From NCBI RefSeq assembly GCF_003144245.1, contig NW_020289976.1, positions 434,001-498,000 of the forward strand: a stretch of DNA of 64,000 bases, given 5' to 3'. Of this stretch, positions 55,180 to 64,000 are shown one piece after another. Under the pieces are notes generated by a model that saw only the letters and a list, made by a program, of their open reading frames with translations, had not been told where the DNA came from and searched no databases. Position 1 is the first letter of the stretch. Every line of letters begins with the position of its first letter. The stretch comes from Jaminaea rosea (taxonomy: Eukaryota; Basidiomycota; Exobasidiomycetes; Microstromatales). The position numbers and the translations under genes are program-made.

Positions 55180-57369
55180 ATGGTCACATTCAAGAGCAGC
55201 AATTTCACCGCTGCCATGCGGGCAGGCCTCGAGATGCCCACAGAAAGCATCCCTCTGCCCTCACCAGAGACCGTGGAGAAGGCCGAGGCGCTGGATCCAG
55301 CAGCGAGGGAGGAGATTTACAAGGTCGGTCTAGCCTACATCAGGCACCGACGCGGGACTGAGAAGGCGGTGGGAAGGGTATACAAGATGGCCGAGGCGCG
55401 CGAGCAGGAGCTCAGGCGCGAGGAGGAGGACAAGAAGAGGAAGCGGGAGGAGAAGGAGAAGAAGAAGGCAAAGGGGGAGACGAAGGAGGAGGATGAAGAC
55501 ATGGACGAGGATGGCGACGAGGCGGGCGGTGAGGCGGGCGGTGAAGCGAGCGGCGAGGCTGCCGGCGAGGCTGAAGACGAGGCGGGCGGCGAGATGGACG
55601 GCGAGGGAGAGGAGTCGGCGGAGCAACTGGCGCGTGTGGTCGAGATTGGAAGGATCGCGCGCGCGTACGCTCTGGATCACTTCATCAAGGAGGCCGCAAA
55701 TTACACCGTCAAGGAGGAGGACTCCAACACCGCGCCTGCCGACCCCTCCCAGCCTCCTCTTGACCCTCCCCAGCCTCTCGTCAAGGACCTCGTCGTTGGC
55801 ATCGTCCGTTGGTCCACTCCAGGGGACTGCAAGAGCTACGACATGGACAAGGTGCTCGCGCACTTTGTCCAAGTACTCGAGCGCTCTTGGCACCTCTTCG
55901 GGGACCCGGCGCGGGGCTTCAAGCACCCGAACCCCCAAAACGGCGAAGTGAAGATCTTCTTCACAGGTCGCGTAGGGAGTGCCATGGCGAGCTTCACTGT
56001 CAAAGGAGGCAGAGTACAGCATCAGGTCTGGGAGGATGACCTGCCCCAGTTCGAGCGGGCATACAGGATCATCCTGTTCGGCGACGACGCCTGGTCGGTC
56101 GAGCGCCGCACGCTCCGTGAGTGAATCGATGATGTCTTCTCGTTGCATTGTTTGCAGCGCAGCAGCTTGCTGACCGCGCCTTCTCCTCTCCTTACTAGTG
56201 TACTTCCTCAGCAAGATCTCCGCCGACATTGTCTACCTGAAAGGAGACATCGACGGAGCGACGTTCAAGGTGTTCACGGCGGCCGAGCTCCTCTCCATCC
56301 TCCACGACACCAAGGCTCCTCGCGCGGACGAGATCCTCCCTGTCCTCCTCTCTGGCGCCCAAAGGAGATTGTTGGAGCGCGCTGGTAAGTAAGACTACGG
56401 TGTCAACCAGCACCAGCGTGCTGACCCGCCATATCTCCGCGTCCTGCCCCTACCTCTACCGCTTCGCTGCACCCACGCGCTGGTTCTTAGGCACGGGAGG
56501 CCGAGTCTGCCCATCGATTTACACTTCTTCTGTCTACCTGCCTTCACATTGAGCTCCTTGCTCACTCACCGCGCCTTCCCTCTTTCGACTCAACTTCACG
56601 TCCGCCTCACCCTTGGTCCAGCACTCCACTGGGCGTCACACCCATCCAAGGATGAGCAGCAAACAGTGATCAGCAGCAGCCTCGTCGCCCAGCAGCTTCC
56701 TTTCTCGACATTTCCTGCGTCAAGTCTCGCGGACAGCGTTGGGCCTATGCCAGGCCCATCTCCATCCCTCTCATCCGGCCTGCCGAGAGTACTACTACCC
56801 TGGAGCCGTGGAGCGCGGAGGCTCTTTTTCCCCCATAGTCTCGTTCTGCCCTTTGCGCCTGTCCCTGTCAGCACGCCCGCTTCCAGAAGGCGCTTCGTGA
56901 ATGGAAGAAGCAGCAGGGCAACAAAGGCCCTGCATCGCCGCTACAGAATCTCGCCGCAGGTGCTGCGAGCGTGTTCGGCCTGCGCTCTGCCATGCCGCCG
57001 GTCACCATGACGAGGAAAAAGAGAGGAAGCAAGACCCAAGCCTCCGAGACGGAGGACACGCAGGAAGGAGGGGTGGAGCAGACAGACGGGGAGCAGGGAG
57101 ATGACGAGGGGGAGGAGGAAGAGGAAGAGGAGGAGGAGGCAGGGACGGAGGCAGGGACAGAGGGAGAGACGGCGAAGGAGACGGCGGGAGAGACAGACAG
57201 CGCTGCGGTGCAGCAGACGGTGAGGAGGAGCAGCCGCATCGCCTCCGGCTCTCGAGCCCCTGCTCCCCAGCAGCAGGCGGCCTCTGCAGAGGCAGGCCCC
57301 TCGACGACGACGACCAGGAAGAGGAAGGCAGCCGCCTCCTCCTCCACCCGCAGCAAGCGCAAGCGCTGA
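55180..57369 (+). CDS. Unrecognised gene B, charged multi-exon protein (shares a block with gene A)
   Basis: Exons 55180-56116 and 56199-56384 are well supported; a last exon ending at 57369 starts at 56839 or 56872, but its phase does not fit directly, so a small exon between is probably missed. Expected size is about 540 residues. No known domain is recognised. Residues 60-110 are a Lys/Glu/Arg-rich helix; about 114-139 is a Glu-Ala-Gly repeat. A more globular part follows (VKDLVVGIVRWSTPGDCKSY, VKIFFTGRVGSAMASFTVKG, FERAYRIILFGDDAW). The block VFTAAELLSILHDTKAPRA onward, in exon 2, matches gene A. The C-terminus has an acidic stretch and basic nuclear-localisation-like runs (TRKRKAAASSSTRSKRKR). 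Confidence 0.6.
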
Positions 57370-57995
57370 TCGACTCGTCGCAGATTGCGCGAGACGAGCG
57401 AGCGCAACCACCACTCAATCATCTCAGACGCCGATTCACTCATTTTTTTTCTCTCGATCATCTTATATCTTTTTCTCATATCCTCTGGGGCAGCCTGGCT
57501 CCCATGCATGGGGACTCTTCGTGTGCGATGTCCAGGGTCAAGGCGGAGGCGTGTAGGTAGAAGGACGGACAAGGCGAGATTGCCAGTCCGTATTGGTCTT
57601 TGGGTACAGGCACCTTCTATCTTTACATTGTCCCTCATCTTGCGGTCATAAAACCATCACATCTCAGACCCATTCATGAGCTGGTCCGTTGCCCGCCTGT
57701 AGCTGGAGTCATCTCTCAAACGTAGTGATAGCAGCGGCGACGCCGCGGCGGAGTGATCTCTCGGGTCGTAGTGGTAGCGGCGATATCGCGGGAAGAGCAT
57801 CGAGGAATTAAAGGTAATGCATCAGCGTCGACGTCAAAGATGGTATGTGCTGCCCATGACGACGACGTGGCTACATCAAATCCACCAAGCTGGTCCGCGA
57901 ACGCTCATCCTCACCTACGCTCAAGCACGGTCGTCGCTGTTGCTGCCAGGCATCGACATCGATATCAGCCCTTCTTTTGCTCGCGATGGCATCTT
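57370..57995. other. Spacer between genes B and D
   Basis: About 630 bp; no coding candidate of note. Confidence 0.45.
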
Positions 57996-58937
57996 TCAAG
58001 GTCGCTGAGTGTGCTCGAGTGGTCGATGAACAAACAGCTGAGCGCCTGCGTGGCTCACTCGTGCTTCCTCTAGCTCCCCTGAGGCTTGTCCGCATTTCAT
58101 GCAGCAACGGAACCTCTGTTTGCCCGCACCGCCGTCGTCCTTTGCCTTCTTCGCCCAGCCCGGTATCGACTGCCCTGGCTGCTGCGTTTTATTTGCCTTG
58201 CTACACACGGCGAGCCCATATCCAGCGGCGCCTAGCCTGTTTATGACTTCCACGCTGTTGCGGGAGCAATGCAGAGGGACGCAGGGAAGTATGCTGGGTG
58301 AGCGAAATCATCAGTCGCAGTCAACAGCATCAGACCAATGCGCATCGCAGCTCGTTGAACGCCGAATGCGAGGAAGAAGTTTCCCTTGTCCAGCAGCTCG
58401 TAGACGTCGGCCTGAAGCATGAAAGTGATGCCGTTTCGGATCGCTCGCTTCTGTAGCTTAATCGCCTCTGCCATGAGAAGGGGATGGACGTAGTGCGATC
58501 CGGTTCGGCGGTGTAGACCGCGGTGCTGTAGGGCGAGGTCTGGTTAGAATGACGATAGGCATGAAGCGCTTGAGATGCCGCGGTTCGCTAATCCCATGAA
58601 AGCTCCTGTGACTTGCTAGAAGACCGTCTCGTCACCTATGGTGCGAGCAGGAGCGGGCGAGAATTATCATCAAAGCCCTGTCCTCGCTTGCTGCAGCCGT
58701 CTTACTACTCTCTGAATCCGTAGCGGCGGCGACATCGGCAGGGCGACCGCCTTAGGCATCCTCATCGTGGCAGCGAGGGCGGAGCGTACGGCGAGCGAGC
58801 GGCTGCAGGGTGGGAGACGCCCTTGCGTGCTGCTGCTTGGGGTCATCCAGAATACGTACCTTCACGGTGGTTGCGATGCTCGTGGCGACCACTGTCCAGT
58901 CGATGATGTGCCTGTGCATCGACGACTTTGTGTTGAA
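57996..58937 (-). CDS. Gene D: divergent relative of gene C, model incomplete
   Basis: I can see pieces but no single continuous model. A 26-codon exon (58937-58860) has strong CTCAG and GTACGT borders. A segment near 58720-58620 has an ADVAAATDSESSK tract resembling the PDVSSKYLDASESE tract of gene C. A segment from 58525 down to about 58370 aligns with gene C by eye: HYVHPLLMAEAIKLQKRA, VYELLDKGNFFLAFGV versus AYKLLQDGGFCLAFGL. A last part (58250-58010) has SIPGWAKKAKD, compared with PIPSWALQEAK in gene C. The order matches gene C. It may be a working but divergent gene with short exons, or a decaying copy; the evidence does not decide. Confidence 0.4.
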
Positions 58938-59122
58938 CTGAGCGGGGAGGCAAGCGTGCGTGACGCCTAGGAGCGTGCGGCGACGCCGCCAATTGCCCAC
59001 GGTCAAGCGGGCAAGCCGCCGCCCACCTTTAAGGTGCCAGATTATGTTACTTCACCCAGCCCCGCCTTGGCACAGAACAAAAAAAAACATGATCGTCTGG
59101 CCGCCCCGAAGGGCTTCCTCAA

Positions 59123-59293
59123 TTTATAGACGCTGGCAGTCTTTTTATTTCTGGCAGGCATGGACCTACGCGTAGGTCCCAAATGCCTGAGGACGTCCAT
59201 CCACACACTTCGTCAAGCGTCGCCCAGCGGTGGCCAAACCGCTGGGCTAAACTCTCCGCGGCGAGCACATTTGCAGTTGGGCGCGTCTATAAA
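59123..59293. repeat. 171 bp element with inverted ends and two internal hairpins
   Basis: The ends, TTTATAGACGC at 59123-59133 and its exact reverse complement at 59283-59293, are 11 bp inverted repeats. Inside are an 18 bp perfect palindrome at 59162-59179 extended by 7 bp arms (59155-59161 with 59183-59189), and a second hairpin at 59222-59247 with 10 bp arms and a 6 nt loop. I see no clear target-site duplication. It could be a small non-autonomous DNA transposon or a structured RNA/terminator region. Confidence 0.6.
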
Positions 59294-59538
59294 GCTTGAC
59301 AAGACACGCGGGACGGAGAGGGCGGGCCGGCAAGCGGCAGCTACGCCTTCTCGCAAGCACACAACTCGACGAAGGAGAGCAAAATGCGGCAATGAATAAT
59401 CGAATGAACTGGAGGAGGATTGATCATTATGCTGTGGAGCCTGTTGTACAGAAGAGGCCAGTGCGCTATGGATGAGGACGTGCAAACTAGTGGTACAAGG
59501 CAAACGCGGCAAAGCTTCTACAAATCTACTTGGATGAT

Positions 59539-60979
59539 CTACCTGCCGCTCCCGCTCTCGCCGTCTCGCCTGAAGCCGTGCAACGTCTGCTTCAGGCGCT
59601 GTCTCATGGTTCTCCTTCGCTTCGGCTCCCGTTTCGTCGAGTTGGCGGATGTCTGCGCCGAAGAGGACGGGCGCGACGAAGACTCCGATCTCGCCTGCTC
59701 AATGACCCGCTCATGCTCCGTTCTTGCCTGACTTGTCGCTACTTGCGGCGAGAATGAAAGTCGCGACGCAAGCGGCCTGGGATCAACTCTTCTTCCCAAA
59801 GACGACGAAGCCCTCTCGCCCGATTGCAGAGCCAGCAGCGAAGACGAGCGATGTGGCGGCTTGGGCGCACAGAGCGAAGATGACGCAGACCGCAAGGAAC
59901 TTGGCGCTTGCGTGGAAGTCGAGGCCGTGGGTGGCCTCAAAGCCTTGACCGCCTCCGCTACTTCCTTGGCCTCCTGCAGCGCCCAGGAAGGGATCGGATG
60001 ATCGGGGTCGGGTCCACGGCTCGATCTCCGCCACACGTTCCACCCATCACAGACCGGCCCGACTGCGTCCATCTCGTCCTCGGTCTGATGGTATCCGGCG
60101 GAAAATCATGGTGAGAGAATCCAGAGGAGAGATGTGGATCCAAGAAGCGGGATCGGAGGGCGAGGCGGAGAGCGAGGCGGCGGTAAGGAGAAGTGAAATG
60201 ACAAATGAGCAAGCCATCAAGTCTGAACGAGGCCATCGAGCCACTACGTACCGCGCTTAGCTCGAGACCAAAGGCGAGGCAAAAGCCACCATCCTGCAGC
60301 AGCTTGTAAGCAGCGGCTGACATGTAGCCTTCGCCGCCACGAGAGATGGACTGCTCGTGCCACTCCAGGATCTTCTTGACGCGCAGGGGATGAGCAGTGT
60401 GGGCGCCGTGGTTCCGTCTAGAGAGCAAGAGGTTGTACGGCGCTGGTCCCATCGTCGTCGCAGGTGAGAGAACCTGGTCGCGTGTCCAGTACACAGCCTG
60501 TAGCGAGGCTTGGAAGCTTGGGCTGCGACCTGCGCGGCCCAACATCTCGCTCTCGGAGGCGTCCAAGTACTTGGAGGAGACATCCGGTTCAACCTGACGG
60601 AGCAAAGGGACTCAGAATCGAACCTCGTCATCGCCGGCTTCCTTCAACTCACCCTGACCCTATAGTACTCAAAGATGCCATATGTCATCTTTGCCATCCA
60701 GTACAAGCGGGTGAAGACGACACCCAGCGCAATCTTGATCCCCGTGTCAACAAAGGGCGCTTGCTCTTGAAGCTGATGCCGCACAGCGTCAAGAGCAGTG
60801 ATGCTCGCGTCCAGCGCAGCCTTTGTCGTGTCGAGTTGACTCCGCAATGCTGCACATTCATCCATGTGCGAGAAGAACATATCGCACATGGCGCCCTCGC
60901 GATCCTCGATGATCCTGTCCCTCTGAGCCAGCTCAGCATGGTGATAGGGCGCATAGAAGACAGGAGCGGATGATGACAT
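59539..60979 (-). CDS. Unrecognised gene C (shares its N-terminal block with gene A)
   Basis: Three exons: 60979-60653, 60593-60252 and 60084-59539, all in phase 0, giving 404 residues from the first ATG (MSSSAPVFYAPYHHAEL). No known domain is recognised. Residues 15-75 look helical and coiled-coil-like and end in RHQLQEQAPFVDTGIK, nearly identical to gene A. A moderately hydrophobic stretch (LGVVFTRLYWMAKMTYGIF) closes exon 1. Exon 2 has YLDASESEMLGRAGRS and HPLRVKKILEWHEQS, then AYKLLQDGGFCLAFGLEL. Exon 3 is Ser/Arg/Pro-rich with nuclear-localisation-like basic runs (KREPKRRR). There is no signal peptide. Gene D downstream on the same strand looks like a distant copy. Confidence 0.62.
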
Positions 60980-63700
60980 GATCGAGGAAGCGGGAGAAGC
61001 GAGCGTTGGGCAGTCGCGAGGAGCGAGGTGGAGGACGATGCCCAAGAGTGAAGGGCAATGAGGGAAAGTCGTTGACCGGACGAGAAAGGAGCAAGTGGAT
61101 GAGTCGAGGCAGGTCAGGAGTCAGGCAGGGTATGGCTGAGAGCAGGTGGATGTCGAGTCGATGGCGATGATGTTGAGTGTCGAGTATGGCAATGATGATG
61201 AGTGGCTGTGCGGGCGTGGTACGTCGTGGTTGTTGTGGGAAAGAGGACAGGGTGCTTGTCCGCTCTCGCGTCCACCCTCATTCGGACGTGTTGATTGACG
61301 CGATGCTCGACCTCGCTGCTCGAGTCCAACACAACGCAGAGCAACAGTGTGCAGCACAGAGCTGCCATGTCTCATTCGACGACACCCGCGATTGCCTCAA
61401 GGGACCTGAATGCGGCAAAGAGGTTCTGAGTACCCACCATTCGAGATCATCCTAGCAGCGTAGCATGAATCAATCCATGGCAAGGTCTCAAAGCAGCTCC
61501 CTCCATACTCTACGTAGGCTTGTGGTAGTAGGCAGCCAGGCTAGGCAAGGACTTGGAATTGAATGCCGGGCGCGGGTTGCTGCCTGTCCGAGCTGTGACG
61601 CGGTCCCGGGCTTGACTGGGCGCCCGCGCTGCCCTCCCCAAGCGGTGCAGGACGAGGGAGAACGTCGACTCGACTTGAGATGAAGAGAATGCAGGCCAGA
61701 GGTAGACCTCGAGGACGAATCCGAAGCCTTCGTGCCGACAAGGGGCCTAAGATCATGAGTGATAGCGAAGGATCACCCAAGCCTCGAGTGGCAGTCTGGA
61801 GCCCAGGGACGCGAAAGAAGACCTCGATTCAGATGGTAGCCAGTTACCTGTGGAGGGAGGGAGCTAACCTGTACGAGCTGTTAGTGAGCAAGGGTGTGGT
61901 GGAGCGTGGATGATGGTGATGAGCTGCGCCACTGCTGCGAGAGCAGCACATGATGATGTTCAGCTGGGCGGCTGGGATGCCTGGAGGGTTGGGCAAGGGG
62001 TCAGGGGCTTCGCAGCATCTCATCTCTTCGTTGCTCAAGAGGGGGATGGGGCCACCCGCAGGCGCAGTGTTGGTCTCGAGCTGCTCTGCGAGGCCGTGAG
62101 GATGTGGAGGGGCGGGAGGAGGAGTCGGGGTTGGACCAGGCTGACATAAGCACGATGTCGAATTTGGAGGTCAAGGCTGGCGACCATCTGGTCCTATTGC
62201 ATATGGGTGATAGGTCAATGTTTCGTATATGATGGTGATGGTAATAAGAGCTCCATGAGGTCGCTCTTTTGGTGGTGAAGGCTACTTCGTTGACAGGTAA
62301 GGCAGCAGGGAAGGAGGTCGTCGTCCGCAGGCAAGCTCGCTGTGTGCTTTGAAGTGCTTGTCCACCGGATGTACTCTTTCGCTTCACGCCTGAAAGCTCT
62401 ACAAGAGCTCGTCTGAGTCGTCGGCATCGTTCCGTGATGCGGTAGGTGCAGTAGCCTCTTGCGCGCAAGCATTGCGAAGGGCGACGTTACCGTCAAATCC
62501 CAAACCCTTGCTTACTGAGCTGAGCGTTCGAGCCGCATTGCTGTATGGATTCTGATCCTTGGCGGCTCAGATGCGCTCATGTTTGACCCTTAACTGACAT
62601 CGAGCGGCCGGGTGTACTTTTCACCTCGACATCATGGTGTTCGCGTCCAAGTGCGACGGGCATCTTTGGAAAGATGAGCTTGGCGATTGACACGTCGTCG
62701 CATACCTGGACAGTACCAAAGCTAGCGGCCTTTAAGAATGCCTGGCTACTGCTTTGCAAAGCTCAACACCAGGTTGGGCGAATCGAGCTTGACTTTACTG
62801 AAGCTCTCTCCATAGGCACGTGAATGAAGGCGCGTCCAGTCGATGTTGTTAGTGATGCACGAGGGGAAGAGGAGGGATGGAGGAGGACGCCATCCTCGAT
62901 CGCGCGAGCAAGAGCGATTGACGATGTCGACGTTGAACGCGAGCGCGGCAAAAGCCCGCTTGGCAGCCGCTGAGATGATGACGAGCTTGGCCGAGCCAGC
63001 TTGAGCGGAGCTGGCGCCAGTAGCGACGCTGGCTACGAGAGGGCGAAGGCGGCGCCCCCCGAGCGTGAAGAAGATGCCAGCCGCGAGGATGTGTTTCGGG
63101 ATGGAAAAGATGAGAGAGGAGGGAGAAGTGTCACTGACGATCGACGACGACTGCTGGCATGACCGCAATGCCGATCACGTGGCGTGGAGCGTCCAAGACC
63201 GCATTTGCCTCCGTTGTCTGAATCACCTCTGACTCAAGTGAGACAATTCCGAGACGAATAAAGTTGGTGAGTTCATGATGAGATGACGTTGGTGAGAAGA
63301 CTGGCGTGGTGATGAAGGGAAAGGGATGTAGACGCGAGTCAAGGCGAGCACGCTGGTTGGGACTCGTCGATCTGTCGGCCGCTAGTCTCTGCCCGCCGCG
63401 CAGTCGACGCGTTGGCCGACCACCCCACCGGCCCGACCGGCCATGCTCAGCGGCCTCCTACTCGACCATATATGCGATACGAATCTGAGTCTTGTCTACT
63501 AGACGAGCTAGAGCAGACAGTTTTCGCCCTCGCTTGACCGTAGCGTAGACTTCACACGCTGCCTCGTCGCTCAGCGCCCACACGGTAGCGCGTCAGAATG
63601 AGAATCGGCCATTACGGACAGGGGAGGATTGGGGCATACGGGAATAGTTACAAGCACATTCGAATGAAATCCTAGAAAGGGTCTGCAGCACGAAGAAGCC
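60980..63700. other. 2.7 kb region without a convincing gene
   Basis: Several open frames of 60-155 codons exist on both strands but none starts with an ATG and shows a motif at the same time. A minus-strand frame at 62746-63168 (140 codons) has no ATG and a somewhat hydrophobic middle; I could not link it to a gene. Confidence 0.5.
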
Positions 63701-64000
63701 TTAGAACATACAGTCTAGACACATCTCCTTCTCGGTGGAAAGCATCGCAAGGAACGAGGTGGGGCAGGGTCAGCGGGGTGTTATCATGATCCTGAGTCGT
63801 GCGATGCCACAACGCAGCGCGAGGGGCAGCGCGATGACGGCGGCAAAGACTCACCTCAGCACAGCAGCAGACACACATTCCTGCGAGACAGGCGCAGCAG
63901 CCTGCTCCCGCACCCATGCCTCCCTTCTTCTGACCCTGTTGCTGGACGTAGACCTGCGCAGGGCAAGGGAGACGGGGATGGGCCGTCGAAGGAGTTCAGC
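63701..64000 (-). CDS. Cysteine-rich CYSTM-type small protein, 3' end only
   Basis: Two exons are visible: one from the window edge (or from a possible acceptor at about 63954) to 63855, and a last exon 63727-63701. The product ends with QVYVQQQGQKKGG, a GAGAGCCACLAGMCVCCCAE stretch and the final residues EMCLDCMF. This is the layout of cysteine-rich transmembrane (CYSTM) modules: a Gln/Pro/Gly-rich part, then a short Cys-rich hydrophobic tail that sits in or on the plasma membrane. Plant and yeast members are linked to stress tolerance. The last acceptor is an unusual AAG (63728-63730), with GAG three bases upstream as the alternative. The N-terminal part lies outside the window. Confidence 0.72.

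Noticed and set aside
62746-63168. A 140-codon minus-strand open frame with a hydrophobic middle, briefly compared to gene D through an IDWT tract
   Set aside because: It has no ATG, no clear splice borders, and the similarity is only a few residues. The tract can arise by chance.

Overview
This 64 kb window looks like nuclear DNA of a basidiomycete fungus, most likely from the smut side of the phylum (Ustilaginomycotina). That lineage call is an inference. It rests on GC-rich DNA, dense genes on both strands, mostly short introns (about 60-130 nt, usually GTGAGT...YAG), and a gene set including CSN7, CPSF30 with a zinc knuckle, the RXT3 subunit of Rpd3L, SHR3, BUD6 and LOA1/VPS66. All gene models below were spliced by hand from consensus sites and reading-frame continuity. 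No alignment or search was run.

Left and middle (1 to about 43.3 kb) are dense with conserved housekeeping genes. In order: the 3' end of glycogen debranching enzyme; a CIA30-family protein divergent from the purine enzyme ADE17; a Zn2Cys6 transcription factor with a 3.1 kb gene-poor upstream region; a Ran-binding-domain protein; an inositol monophosphatase; a Sec14-like protein; cyclophilin-40; the poly(A) factor YTH1; an AVT1-like vacuolar amino acid transporter; a large Nudix hydrolase; LOA1/VPS66; an ARO8-like aminotransferase; RXT3; a small secreted protein; a Smr/DUF1771 protein with a CaaX end; a Kre9-like secreted protein with a His-Pro tail; a hotdog thioesterase; CSN7; a RING-H2 ubiquitin ligase; and BUD6.

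From 43.3 to 46.2 kb there is a gene-poor stretch with a tRNA-His gene that carries an intron. A second conserved block follows (48-53.6 kb): a mitochondrial medium-chain acyl-CoA dehydrogenase, the mRNA-export helicase DBP5, the permease chaperone SHR3 and TMA16.

The most unusual content is a set of unrecognised genes at 46-47 kb (A) and 55-61 kb (B, D, C). Gene A is a mosaic. Its N-terminal coil and the block after it match gene C (26 of 30 residues identical by eye), while its central block matches gene B (35 of 39). Gene D, beside C, is a divergent relative of C. A and B also share a six-base repeat array upstream in the same relative orientation. This suggests a fast-evolving, lineage-specific family built by exchange of segments. 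Between C and D lies a 171 bp element with 11 bp inverted ends and two internal hairpins. From 61 to 63.7 kb I see no convincing gene. The window ends in the 3' exons of a cysteine-rich CYSTM-type protein.
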